DNA of 64,000 nt from Ianthella basta (lineage: Eukaryota; Porifera; Demospongiae; Verongiida; Ianthellidae), in NCBI GenBank assembly GCA_964019415.1, contig OZ025870.1, positions 10,994,455 to 11,058,454 of the forward strand, written 5' to 3'. A program made the translations under genes and the position numbers. Positions within the stretch are counted from its first letter, which is position 1; each line of letters opens with the position of its first letter. The notes under the pieces were generated by a model. The model did not search any database and was not told where the DNA came from. It saw nothing but the letters and a program-made list of their open reading frames with translations. This document shows, in pieces, positions 11,263 to 22,716 of the stretch.

Positions 11263-12673
11263 CTCATCACTTTTACCAGTTTACTATTAATCAGTGGTCA
11301 AATGTTGTTTTATTATTAGCACTAACTACAGCTGTGGTGTGTCGGACATTTTGTTTACAAATCTTATTTTTTACATTGTACAGAATGCGACAAATTTATA
11401 GTCCCCTCAATGTCCCACTTAATTGTTTATATAAACTGGTGTGTTAGTGATTATTTTCCTATATTTTTCCTTTCTACGTACATGCATGCATTGTATTGCT
11501 GCCATGCATGCAATTGCACATTGATGCAATCATCATCTGTATGTACAGTGCAAGTCCTCCCGCGAGCGGCCACCAATCAAGACCAAAATTTCCCACATTA
11601 TTTCGCATGTCATACCGTGGGTCTCGATCTAAGGGGGGCGACGTGCGTCAACAAACTGTGCATGCATGCTGCTGAGGAGCGCATGGGGAAAACCTCAATT
11701 CTACCGTCCCCCATCTTGGAAATATGGAGAAACTAGAATTAGAATTTTTTTGAAGGAACTTAAGTAGTAATAGGCACACACGCGCACTGCCCATTTATAC
11801 ATTGTAGCATTTAAATTAGGCACACATGCTGATAAATGAGAATTAATAGCTGATAATAATTATTAGTCGTGATGAGTAATGATGGCCAAGTTTGTAGTTA
11901 TTACACTAGAATTATAATTATATGATTTTACGGACACGCTCCTATATATGCTCACAATACAAAAGAGGAGCATCAATCGACAGTTAACGTTGTCCGCCAA
12001 CTACTCCCACAAGAGATGCCGAATCGGGACCAATTAAATGTTCCCATCCGTCTCAGGATGTGCCTCAACTCAATCAATCTAATTATAGGGCCGGATGTCA
12101 TGCGAGTGTAAGCTGCTGCCGATTGATCGAGGAGCGCACATTAATTGTTGATCCGTTATGCATCTTGGATCTATACGAAAACAACGTAATTGTACAAGCC
12201 GCATAATTATATAGGAAGCTAAATAATAATTTATATAATTATAATAATTATTATATTTAAACCCTATCCTACCCTCAAGCTGTGTGTCTAGCTCTAAATA
12301 GACCCAACTTGCCAAATTGTTGTAGCTCAGACAGAATTAAGCACAACTTGCGGCGTGACAACTGATACATGCATGCCTATATATATGCATAATTATATAA
12401 CTTTATGCCACTCACAGGGACCAATAATTTTTTATTATATTTTTATGTATTTTAATACAGCACTATTGCATTAATGCAAATTTGGTATGCATGCATGAAA
12501 AACATAGCAATGATGACGAAGGAACAGCACAAGACATGTGTTGTGTTCAAGAAGTACCAGACACAAAAAAGCAATCAGTTCATGGAATACAAAATGGGAA
12601 AATGACACAGTCATTACAAAATAAAATGACAAGTGAGTGAAATAAATATCAGCCATGCACCAATCATCAAATC

Positions 12674-13194
12674 CTATGTTTCTTTAGGATTGTAGCGTTC
12701 TGACGAAGACAATGTTTGAATAAGATCTTCAATGTTACATTCTTGCAAGAGTGGGTCCTCGCTCTTTGCACTGTCACTATCACTGGACATAGCCACCAAT
12801 ATTGACGGTCCCTCTGCATCACGACTTCGCAGTTGCAGAGACGGACTGTTGTGCCCATCTGGTGCTATAAGGAAAGTAACAGAGGGCTTTGCTCTATGTC
12901 TCACTTGAGGAGACTCACTTTCTTGATGGCCTGAACTGATGGTAACTGTATCTTTGTCGCCATCAGCCTCATCATCTCTGATGGAGGGTAAGGACCATGA
13001 TCGTTGGATAGCCAACGTGGTGCCAACCAGACCCTGCTCCAGATAGCCTGGATACATTGGACAGTAGAAGGTCTGCCATGCAGACTTGTAAAGAGGGTTC
13101 TCCGTCTGTTGGTAGGAATATATAAGGTACTCACTTTGATTTCATCTGCGACTATAGCAAGTCTATCATGTAAGACAATGTGTCAATATGGTGT

Positions 13195-13235
<41 letters not shown>

Positions 13236-13305
13236 GTGTGTGTGCGTGTGTGTGTGTGTGCGTGCGTATGTGCGTGCGTATGTGTGTGTGTGTACGTGTG
13301 AATAT

Positions 13306-13343
<38 letters not shown>

Positions 13344-15743
13344 ATGTGTGTGTGTGTGCACATATTAACTTACTTCTGGGAAATTAACCCTTCTCACACT
13401 CTCTTTAAATGCCCGATATTCTCTGTAGTCCTGAGAGGCAAGTGGGAAAGGGAGGGGAATTAAGAAAATAAATGTTGCAAAGTCCACTATAGACAGGTGA
13501 TTTGATCAGCAAACACAGCACTGTAGCTCCATCAACCAAAAACACACAGAACGTTCACTTTCATTAGTTGCATATTATAGTATAATTTAGAAACAACTTT
13601 ATAGTTTTACATGTGAAGTCGGAAGTCAAAATGCTCGAAAACTTGATCCATTCCTGGTTGTAGAGGACCCCACTTAATAGAGTTTAGTTTAAAAAGTTAA
13701 TAACTTCCAAAGCCCCCCTCAACCAATACACTGTGAATAGTTCTACAACCGTATAGTTCAATAGGGGGTGAGTGATGTATTATGTCGCTACCATAAAGGT
13801 TAGTCTGGCTTGCTAGACCGTCCCGTAAGCGCCCGGTAGACACGGAATGGAAGGGACAGTCTAGCGGCAGTATAAATTAAATAACACCTTTGCATTATCG
13901 TGCCAATTATTACGTCGTATCTGTCTAGTACCGGCTGATCATGGAGGAGTTGTTCGAAGGGGCTGTATCATTCGCTTTGAGTGCACTGCGCAAGTCAATG
14001 TTGGTCCTAACGAGACGTTAGAAGGAAGCTTTGAAGAGTGTCATCAGCCGTAAGGATACGTTCGTAAGCCTGGTGCCGAGTCACTGGACATGGGATATTT
14101 GAGTGCTTGCCGCATTGTTGTGACTACTATGGAGGAATGTTCGGCACTACCTTCTGTGTTGGTAGTGTACTCTTTAGTCGCATTACCGCGTTGTAGCACT
14201 CCTTGCAGAGGCACGGAGCTTCATTGTCTCTGCCATCGGCGCTGCAGTTAAATGCTACGAGCTGCGAGAGAGCCTCACCAGCTGCTGTCAGTGTGCCTCG
14301 CTTAACCAAGTAGTATGGTTGTTCTATGGAGCCAAGGAAAGACAGCAGCAACGATCCGCCTCCGAACTAATTGCACATTGGTCTTCTTCAATTGTCAATG
14401 AATACTATTACCCGAGATTCCGGGGAAATGAATCTGATTGGTCGAAAAGGTGTTATTTAATCTATACTGCCGCTAGACCGTCCCTTCCCTTCCACGCCTA
14501 CCGGGTGCTTACAGGACGGTCTAGCGGGCCAGACTACCATAAAGGTATAAACTTCAGTACAGCAAATAGCACAAACAGTTCAAATCCTCACCATGAAGAC
14601 AATGATTAACTTGGCGACAATGATAGCCACAACAGCCATTATCAGCAGTCCAGCAACAATGGGCACTACCATGATCCACTGCGGAATAGACAGTGGAAGA
14701 GCAGCACATCCTGTGAGAGGGGGAAAGGATGAGGAGGGGAGGGAAGGGGAGGGGAGGGGAGGGGGAGTTATTATGAAAATGTTCACAAGTGAAAGTATTC
14801 TATTTGTGGTGGAATACACTATGTGTTGAGGGACTGGTCTCTATAAATAGGTGGTCTTATAACAGAGGTGCTTCATGTGTGGTGGAATACACTATGAGGA
14901 GGTTGATGGATTGGTCTCTGTAGAGAGGTGGTCTGGTAACAGAGGTGCTTCATGTGTGGTGGAATACACTATGGGGAGGTTGAGGGACTGGTCTTTATAA
15001 AGAGGTGGTCTTATAACAGAGGTACTTCATGTGTGGTGGAATACACTATGGCGAGGTTGATGGATTGGTCTCTGTAGTGAGGCAGTCTTATAACAGAGGT
15101 GCTTCATGTGTGGTAAAATAAACATGTAAAGATTATCACTCACTTAGGGATCCTTCCACGACGTACAGTCTCTTTTCCCTTCCCTGGACATAATACACAG
15201 GGCCCTCACATCTTTCACTGGAGCGGTAGTCACTACATTGAAGGGTGCTGTTCCCTTGCAGTGTTACTACAAGGGAGGAATATGTCGTTGTGATAACTTC
15301 GATATCATTGCAAAGGTAAAGACAGGCTCCGCGGTCCTGTTGAACAAGAGAGGTGCCCACAATGGTGAACAGACAGGAAATGCAGTTGTCAAAGTCACTG
15401 CATTTTGGTGGTCCACATATCTGGGAGGTTAAAAGGGAATAGGTACAGTATGTTGAAACAGAATTCTATGTGAGTAATGCAAAAATGGGTAAAAATGTAC
15501 CTGTTACAGGCAAGAAAATTGTAATACACAAACACTTGAAAGCTGCTATAGTACCTGCCTGGTCCACTACATTTAGCTGCCTCTAACTTTGCAGCCTTTC
15601 ATCTGGTGAATGTTTGAACATCCCTTCACCCTGAGCACTCAGCCTACCTCTCTGCTGATGCAATCTTGACAGTACTGGCCAGAGTATCCCGGTTGGCACT
15701 TGCATGATCCACACTCACAAGAGCCATGTCCACTGCATGGAAT
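12674..15743 (-). CDS. Truncated integrin beta 3' module, unit 2 (EGF4-beta-tail-TM-tail, exons open)
   Basis: Five exons, all open and phase-compatible, correspond to exons 20-24 of the full gene: I-EGF 15648-15743 ([20 protein letters not shown]), beta-tail 15144-15420, TM 14592-14710, proximal tail 13374-13430 ([14 protein letters not shown]) and distal tail 12674-13105 ([10 protein letters not shown]). Splice sites are intact (GTAGGC, GTGAGT, GTGAGG, GTAAGT). Upstream of the EGF exon the normal acceptor is gone: homology ends exactly at the exon start and a trypsin-like fragment follows. The EGF frame stays open for only about 11 more codons. Without a signal-peptide exon this may be a dead relic. 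With an upstream spliced exon it would encode a membrane-anchored integrin-tail protein with no ligand-binding head. Expression is unknown. Confidence 0.75.
13190..13366. repeat. (TG)n microsatellite with interruptions, unit 2
   Basis: TG repeats interrupted by CG, TA and CA dinucleotides, in the intron between the two cytoplasmic-tail exons of the unit 2 integrin copy. Confidence 0.9.
13800..14537. mobile_element. Non-autonomous hAT-like element with captured gene fragments, unit 2
   Basis: Long inverted ends of about 90 bp (TAGTCTGGC ... GCCAGACTA) are flanked by the 8-bp direct repeat CATAAAGG. The plus-strand interior resembles the N-terminus of a RecQ-type helicase ([16 protein letters not shown], then [20 protein letters not shown] in the unit 4 copy). 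The minus strand has a 74-codon Cys-rich frame ([15 protein letters not shown]) of unknown origin. A copy at the identical site occurs in unit 4 (32278-33023). Units 1 and 3 have the empty site (CTACCATAAAGGTATA). Confidence 0.7.
14780..15115. repeat. About 80-bp minisatellite, unit 2
   Basis: Roughly four tandem copies of a unit built on GTGGTGGAATACACTATG, GACTGGTCTCT and CTTATAACAGAGG. Shorter arrays sit at the same intronic place in units 3 (25490-25740) and 4 (33285-33457). Confidence 0.8.
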
Positions 15744-15926
15744 GACATGACATGTGCTGGTTTCTTGCAGTCATATAGACCTTCAATGTCCAGTGCCCAT
15801 TTCTTCCACTGTCGAGTACTCCTCTTGTACACACAGTGTGCAGCTGTAAGGGCCTGATATGGACCAATGAAAAATGCAGTGCAGCCATTGCCAAGGCGCC
15901 CAATCACATAGCCTGGATAGGCCCTA
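15744..15926 (-). pseudogene. Trypsin-like serine protease fragment (His box) beside the transposon
   Basis: The frame encodes YPGYVIGRLGNGCTAFF, then IGPYQALTAAHCVYKRSTRQ, the N-lobe of an S1-fold protease with the catalytic His in LTAAHC. It stops being protease-like after about 60 residues (GLYDC), where it abuts the integrin EGF exon. The catalytic Asp and Ser regions are absent. On its 5' side the fragment is cut by the pogo element at 15927. Joining the two flanks of the transposon places it next to the exon at 18757-19194 on the same strand, so both may be parts of one secreted protease gene. The frame between them is broken in the present sequence. Confidence 0.6.
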
Positions 15927-18756
15927 GGGTAAAGCGGGGGAATTCGGCATATAATTTGAGCACCGGAGTTTGACGCCATGGCTCCAGAAAACGAGAAGAC
16001 TAAGGTAAGCAGTTTTCACCGAGAAGTGAGGGGAGCTAGTACTCTGTGATATCATACAAGAACAATGGCTAGTCGGTCATGACAGGAAGAATGCGAAGCC
16101 CTGGTTCGATTTCATACGATTTCTTGCAAAAAATGGCTGACGGGGTAATTTGAAAATGATGTACTTCGGAGAGAAAAACGTACTATCGTCAGCAATAAAA
16201 GTAGCAAAGCAGCAGTTAAGGTGTATGCACATGTTTAAATGTCAAAACACAGTGGGCAGATCCACATGTCTTCCGGCCCAGGGCTTTCCTTTAGGTCAGT
16301 ACAACATAGGTGGTACCACGAGCTGCACTCATCGCATGCTACCCAAAGCACATCATCAACGGCATTGTTGCATTCACAGCATATTCCGTCGTCTTCAGAT
16401 TCAGGATCTACAAGCAGAAAAGAGTGAACTTTTAATAATTCTATATAGCTTAAGTGTATGACAGAAAAGTACACTGTATAGTACAGCTATATAGCTACCT
16501 TCTACTGTTGCAACACTGGGAGCATCAGACTTCTTCTTGGATAGCAATGCTGTGGTAGACATAAGCCTCTTGGATGCTGAGGGAGACTTCCTGGATGCTG
16601 AGGTAGACTTCTTGGAAACTGCTGCCTTAGCCTTGCGCTTTCCTTTGCCAGTGGTACCTGCACACATTTATGGAATGACACGTGGAATCTTAATGTTAAT
16701 ATACTAATGATTGTAATACATATTGCTGACACTTACTAGATGCTATCTTCCTCTTTTGACTCTTCATTTCTTTCTCTCTTTCCAACAGCTCAACCAGTTC
16801 ATCTGATGTCAGGACTTGACCGTAAAAGGATGGCTTTACCTTCCGCTTGTCCTTATCGCTCTTGCATTTGTGCTGCTTCTTGTCTAGAAGTCTGGCAAAG
16901 TGGTCCCGGAGATGCAGCCGAATTGGTGTCAGATGTGGTGTTCCTCGAGAGCATTTAGACATCACTTCAATGCTCAGCCTTGGCCGAGGCGTAGGAATAC
17001 TTGGCTGAGGATCTGTGCTGCAATTGAGTGCTGGAGACAACTTGCTGTCTGGTATGGCCGTTTTCGAAAGTGGATGGAGGCCACAGCACTTGAATCCGCT
17101 CTTCAGGTGACGAGCAAGAAGGCTCCTCTCCCACATGTCCTTCAACAGTGATGGAAATTCAGCCTTAGTGATGTGCATGGCCCCGCTGCTCATCTTGAAA
17201 TCCTTCAGTGTTTGCCTCCACACTTCCTTCAGCGGTCCATAACAAGCCACATCCAGTGGCTGAAGAACGTGACTGGCATGCGGTGGCAAACACATGAGGA
17301 TGACGTTATGCTTCAGGGCCAAGCTCACAAGTTCGAAATCAATGTGTGAGCCATGTCCGTCAAAAAAGAGCACAACAGGACCGGTAGCTAGTAAGTGGGA
17401 AACGGCTGGCGAAAATGTACGGTCAAACCACTGGCAAAAATTGGCTTTCTCCATCCACCCACTATCTGAGACACCGTATGTGGCTCCTGCTGGACCATCT
17501 TTGGTCCACCTTGACCAAAAATTCTTCGCCTTGTATATGACAAATGGAGGCAGCTTGACCCCATCGGCTGAGCCGCACCCAAGTACTGTGATGTACTCAC
17601 GGCCAGATCCTCCTCCTACTTCATATACAGCTTTTACACCCCTCCGTGCAAGGACCTTCTTCGACGTAGCATCCAGGCACAACCCAGTTTCATCTGCATT
17701 CCAAAGTCTTTTTGCCAACTCATCTCCACAGTACTCATTCAAGCCATACTTCTCAAATGCTTTACCTACAGTGTTGATCCACGCATCAACAACTGGGCGG
17801 GTTACTCCCTCAGCTCGCTTTCGGGACAAGTGCTCCGGCTTCCTCTCACTTAGCTGAGGCCATCTCTTGAGAAAAGATGTCCACCAGTCAGGGCCAGGCA
17901 CACCATTCAGGAAAGGATTGGTCCTGTGTATGGTAGCTAGGTAGTCAGCGACTACCTGAGCCACCATCTCCCGCGTCAAGCCAAAGCCAAGATCCTGCAT
18001 GGCTTGACAGGTTGCCACAATCTCCCTTTCTTCATCATACATCAGAACTGTCGGGTGACCTGCATTTTTGCTTTTGCTTTTCCCTACACATTGTGTTAAT
18101 GTTGAGGTAGATGCATACTAATTTCATAGTCAATGAGTCCACATAAGAGGGCATTGAGATTACCTCTGTAATGCCGATGGAGTGTGCTGATCGAGATCCC
18201 ATATCTCTTCGCAGCAGAAGTCTGGCTCATACCTTGCTTTACAGCATCAATGGCATTTGCCAACGACTCGCTGGACCATGAACCGTGCTCAGTTTTCTTC
18301 TTATATGTCCTTGGCATCACTACTCCAAACGTTGGATTCAAATTTCGCGCTGGAATGATACCATCGACTTGCTAAATATTAATTAATTACTTCCGTCGCA
18401 GCAGTCGGCAGTTGGCGATAGATTACAGTGCTGCTCGACGATTTCAGCGATTCAGTTGGTCTCATTTGCACCATGTCTGCATGATTGTGTGAGCTATTTC
18501 AGGACATCGCTAGAGCTGTGACTTTCATCAAGGTGAAATTTTAGCTCATGAGAATAGTTGCATATATCCGTATATTGTACGCTATCTTCATTATTTCATT
18601 GTCTTCTACCGTCGTTTTTACATGCAGAGAATCGTCACACACTATGCTTCGTTGTTCCGAGTTTTCAAGATATTCCCACAATTCTTCGCTAAATGCGAGC
18701 CGATGAGGGAAAGTTATTTCAAATTACCCCGTATTTCAAATTACCCCGCTCTACCC
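15927..18756 (-). mobile_element. Pogo/Tigger-type DNA transposon, apparently intact
   Basis: 2830 bp, flanked by TA on both sides (15925-15926 and 18757-18758). The ends share the inverted repeat GGGTARAGCGGGG (left GGGTAAAGCGGGGG, right GGGTAGAGCGGGGT read inward). Next to it lies the related word AATTYG, repeated on the right side. It carries one four-exon transposase gene on the minus strand with no stop or frameshift. It inserted into the protease-like remnant between units 2 and 3 and has no counterpart in the other units, so it is younger than the duplications. Confidence 0.85.
16235..18317 (-). CDS. Pogo-like transposase with psq-type HTH, DDE domain and C-terminal PHD finger
   Basis: Exons 18164-18317, 16737-18083, 16499-16657 and 16235-16407 have phases 1, 1, 1 and sum to 1833 nt, 610 aa. 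Exon 1 encodes MPRTYKKKTEHGSW and a psq/HTH helix (QTSAAKRYGISISTLHRHYR). Exon 2 begins KSKSKNAGHPTVL and carries a CENPB-like helical segment, then the catalytic core with NADETGL, FFDGHGSHID and LQPLDVACYGPLK supplying the three acidic residues. Exon 3 is Lys/Ser-rich, probably a nuclear signal. Exon 4 is a PHD finger (CCECNN, CDECSSWYHLCC, CPLC). The start ATG lies just before MPRTYKKK. Integrity across four exons suggests recent activity. A PHD fused to the transposase could target chromatin; that is inference. Confidence 0.85.
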
Positions 18757-19194
18757 TATAGCTCTTTCCCTGTGCCATGTAATCTCTCCAAAATTACTTT
18801 GTTTCTCTTACAATTTGCCATTCTGCCCAAACTGTTCTAATCCTGTCACGTCTCCTTGAAGGATGACACTGTCCTTGTCCTCTACCTCCTTGTCATTCTC
18901 CCAAGGCTTGCTTCTCTCCCATTCCGAGCTAGATAACTCAAGAGTGTCTCTGTCAGGCCTTTCTGCTGGAACTAACAGACTATGACTCCTCGTGTTTGAA
19001 ACCCAGAGATTTCCTGTCAACTGTAATCCTTCTTCTTCTGGGAAGACATCCTGCAGTAGACGACCAGGAACACTCTCCATCTCTCCCAGTTTCTTGAAGT
19101 TGCCAGCTACACTTGATCCAGTGACTCTCACCACCTGAGTAAGGAAGCTCACAGAGGAAAGGAGTGTGATGGGAAGATCTGCAAAGAATGGCAT
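18757..19194 (-). CDS. 5' exon of putative secreted protease-like gene, between units 2 and 3
   Basis: The ATG ends at 19194, and an open frame of about 129 codons runs to a stop at 18808. The leader MPFFADLPITLLSSVSFLTQ could be a signal peptide. It is followed by an acidic hydrophilic stretch (PAERPDRDTLELSSSEWERS, then NDKEVEDKD) that would suit a propeptide. The stop codon overlaps a donor-like TT|GTAAGAG, also seen as GTGAGAG in unit 1. Downstream on the same strand, past the pogo element, lies the trypsin-like fragment. It is head-to-head with kinase-Kelch copy 3. It is the only copy of this exon with an unbroken frame. Whether it still makes protein is doubtful, because the gene is interrupted and lacks its catalytic half. 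Confidence 0.45.
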
Positions 19195-19358
19195 CCTGCG
19201 GCAGCGGGGAGGAACTTTTTCTAGCCAATGATGACGTTCCACCGAGGGCGCTTACTGGGAAGGGTCTAGAGAGCTAGACAGACCACGTGACCCCCACCGT
19301 TCAACGCTGAACTCATGTGATCCTTTGTGCACGCCCAACCAACCAACCTGTAGCTACC
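19195..19358. promoter_or_regulatory. Putative bidirectional promoter, unit 3
   Basis: A 164-bp gap with AGCCAATGATGACGT (overlapping CCAAT and CRE-like TGACGT), then the CGAGGGCGCTTACTGGGAA block and CACGTG at 19284-19289. There is no TATA box. It is the best-preserved version of the shared element. Confidence 0.5.
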
Positions 19359-22300
19359 ATGGGTGATCTCTTTTCGAAGTTGTTCGCTCCTCGTCCGGAT
19401 GCCCTCAAGGTTGGGCCAGAGATCAGCCGAGGATCCTTCGGAGCCGTTTTTCGAGGAAGTCTTGGTGCGAGGCCTGTGGCTATTAAGAAGATCCACGGAC
19501 TGTTGTTGGACTACGCGAGGACCACAAGTGAGGATCTTGAATCCGTCTTGACCAACTTCCGTCGCGAGTGCGAGCTCATGGAGGCGGCTCAACACGGAAA
19601 TGTCGTGCAGTTTCTCGGTGTATTTACAATTGACAGCAGCGCCGCGTTAGTGATGGAGCTGATGGAGGAGACGTTGGAGCAGTTTCTCCGAAACAATCGC
19701 GGGACACTCGTTGAAGAGAAGCAAGTTGCCATCTGCCTGCAGATCGCATCGGGTCTGCTCTTCCTTCACCAACACGACCCACAAATCCTGCATCGTGACC
19801 TAACAGCAAAGAACATACTGCTGAGCGACAGCGGCAAAGTGGTGAAGATCAGTGACCTCGGCCAGGCTAAGTTTCGTCCCCCTGATGTGCAGTACTTCAC
19901 CACCAAGGCCCCAGGCTGTGTTCCATACATGCCTCCAGAGTGTTTGGTTGACAGGCCTCGTTTCACCGATAAGGGTGACATCTTCTCCTTTGGAGTCGTC
20001 ATCCTGCAAGTGGCAACACAGCAAGCTCCATCAAGTGGACTAGCCAACATCGGTAGTAAACCTGAGGTGGATCGTCGTGAAGGAGACCTTACCGTGCTGT
20101 CTGATGCTCACCCACTGAAGCCAATTGTCCTTAAGTGTCTGAAGGATAATGCAGCCGAGCGCCCTAGTTGCCATCAGGTGAACCTTTCCTTGCTCGTGGA
20201 CCCTCATCTGCACAACCCCGGAGTGAGTCCCTATATGTGATGGTGCATGTTGTAGCTTTTGGTGTTCACTACACATGCAATGAGTGGAGCTGTGCAAGCC
20301 CAACTCATTCACCCAAACATGCACCTCTCTTGCTGATGCATGCACTCGTTGTGTATAGCTATATCAAATACCGTAAATATTCTAAAAATGCGTGCACTTT
20401 TTCTGCATTTCAAATCTAACCTGTTGAAATTAGGAGGCGATATGATCTTCTTTGCTGTCTTCTTGTGAAAATTAGAGCCTTCTTGCGAAATTGGAGCGGT
20501 CTCTGCTTTGCCACCATTTCTAGGAAGGCTCTGTATAGAAAATGGCCACTGCTAGCACTTTCTTTGTCACAGTATCGTGCATTATTCGCAGATATCATGT
20601 CTACAAGGAGGTGTAGAATCCCAGTATTGGAGAAGCGTTAGTGTTCATCAACCATGGAGATGAAATTAACTAGTGCCATGCCCTTGCCGAAATTAGAGGT
20701 TTTCCCGAACTTTAGAGATGGCCAATAAATTGAATTTTAGAGCAGGTCGAGTCAAGATCGCTGGAAGTTTGCAAACTTTAGATTTTTGATTTTTAGAATA
20801 TTTACGGTATACACTGTATACACACTATGTTTGTCTGCTACTTCAAGGCAATTACAATGGAATCTCTAAATATTTGACACGTTGGGATCGGCCACTTCGT
20901 CCTTGTATATACAAAGGTTGTCCTCTTTCAGAGGTGAATTGGCATGTAGGTTGGGACTGTGAATTTTGTCCCTTATATATATGTGAGCAGATTACAGAAA
21001 ACGACCCACTTCGCACAAAATGTAAACAATAGCTATGGGACAAAACAGTCATGCGGGTGATATTTCCCCGAAAAACGGATTATGGCATCATTCATATCTA
21101 TGATACAGTCCCTATCTTGTGGCCAAGTTTGAATCCTATATTCCTTCTCTGAAGCTGAAACGAAGACTGCGAATTTACACAGTGGCCGTCTGGCGCAACG
21201 TATATGAACATGTCACGTAAGCGTAAAATGCTACGCACGTTATTCAAGGCAACCAGGCCTTGCTCGAAGTCGACGTACGTACACTAATCCAGCATTCCCG
21301 ACGAGAGTGAAGACCTTCCCGTGCCGAGGAAAAGGCAGATACGCTTCCCACGATGACCAACCCAACTGTCAGCCATTTGTGCCGTGACCGGAAGTCCATG
21401 TTTTTAACGCCTTTTTCGGCCAAGCACCTAGCGTAATTTCGTATTTTAGGCAAGCGTATCTTGGGAACTAAAGCAGCTATCGAAGCACAACAAAGGGCAA
21501 TAGAGAGCTCAACCACTCTGCTTTAACACAGTGTCACTAACTCAAAATTGATAATAAACTGTGTACAGTGGGTCGTTTTCTCAAATCCACTCAATTATAA
21601 TGAGATAATTTGTATCATGTCCTTTATAGGGAGTGTCCTTTCTTTCTACTGTACTGCATTATGTGAGACTGCAGCCTGAATGGCTGCGCTTATTGCATTC
21701 TTGCCATGTTCCCTTACTATATATATCTTACTATTTATATCTTGTAGACTTTCCAAAGTGGCCCACTGCTGCACGGTGAAGGCAGACTACATTCAGTGAA
21801 GCTACCAGATCTCCCTATCCCAACTGTTCGTGCCACAGCAGTTAAGATTGATGAGCACATCTATATCTGTGGTGGAGGCTGTGGTGACATTGCAATGGAA
21901 CGTCAAGTACAGGTGTACAGTATCAATCACCACACGTGGAGCACTCTACCTCCCAGCCCGCAGTATCGTAGTCAGGCTGCATCTATCAATGGCCAGTTAG
22001 TGCTCATTGGCGGTAGAGAACCATCATCCGGTGCTGTTACTAACCTAATGAGCACATGGAATGGGCAAGTTTGGCACCAAGAACTACCACCTATGCCTAC
22101 CAAGAGAATTCGACCCGGTGTTACTACTTACCAAAACCTAGTAGTAGTCACAGGAGGGTTGGGTGAAGACGGGCAGACCCTTCTCAGTAGCATCGCCGTA
22201 CTCAACATCACCACACTCCAATGGTCAACACTAGACAGCTTTACACTGCCACAACCAATGTTATCAATGCAATTTACTATTTCCAATTCACACTTGTATG

Positions 22301-22716
22301 TTGCAAGTGCTATCGTCACGTATGATGTAGCTACCAATGCAGGCACACCTACCAAGACTGTGTGGCAGTTGCCACTGACTGCACTGGAGAATGCGCTTAC
22401 AACTGAAGGTGATAACATATCACATCATTGGACAGAAATAGCACCTACCCCTTACTTCAACTCAGTGCTATTACAAGACACAGCTCACATTGTAGCTGTC
22501 ATTGGAATAGACGAGTCATATACACCAACTTCAGATGTGTTTGTTTATGATCCTAACAATAACAAGTGGACCAAAGTGGGTCAGCTTGGTGTACCATGTG
22601 TTCATTGTGCTGTTGTATCACTAAGTAACACATCCTTTATTGTGTGTGGTGGGTGCACTGACACAAGAGACCCACTAAGCACACCTCTCACTTCTGTTGA
22701 AATTGTGCATGTGTAA
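19359..22716 (+). CDS. TKL-type protein kinase-Kelch fusion, copy 3 (two exons)
   Basis: Exons are 19359-20222 and 21748-22716, encoding 610 aa, with the same phase-0 junction (GGA|GTGAGT and CTTGTAG|ACT). The kinase exon is closest to copy 2 (VEEKQVAICLQ) and retains HRDLTAKN, DLG and PPE. The Kelch exon is the most divergent of the four. Its middle blade reads TLDSFTLPQPMLSMQF against SPEDFTLPRPMGGLRF in copies 1 and 2, and it has a VIGIDESYT turn. The intron shares the MITE and a 0.9-kb block with copy 2. The start is fixed by ACCATGG, as in the other copies. Confidence 0.85.
20369..20819. mobile_element. MITE in intron of copy 3
   Basis: Same element and same site as 8918-9360, with ends CCGTAAATATTCTAAAAA and TTTTAGAATATTTACGG and TA flanks. 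Shared by descent with copy 2. Confidence 0.6.

Noticed and set aside
13004-13387. Long frames of alternating Cys-Val or His-Thr at many places (13, 24, 31, 38, 40, 42 and 54 kb)
   Set aside because: They are translations of TG/CA microsatellites and not genes.
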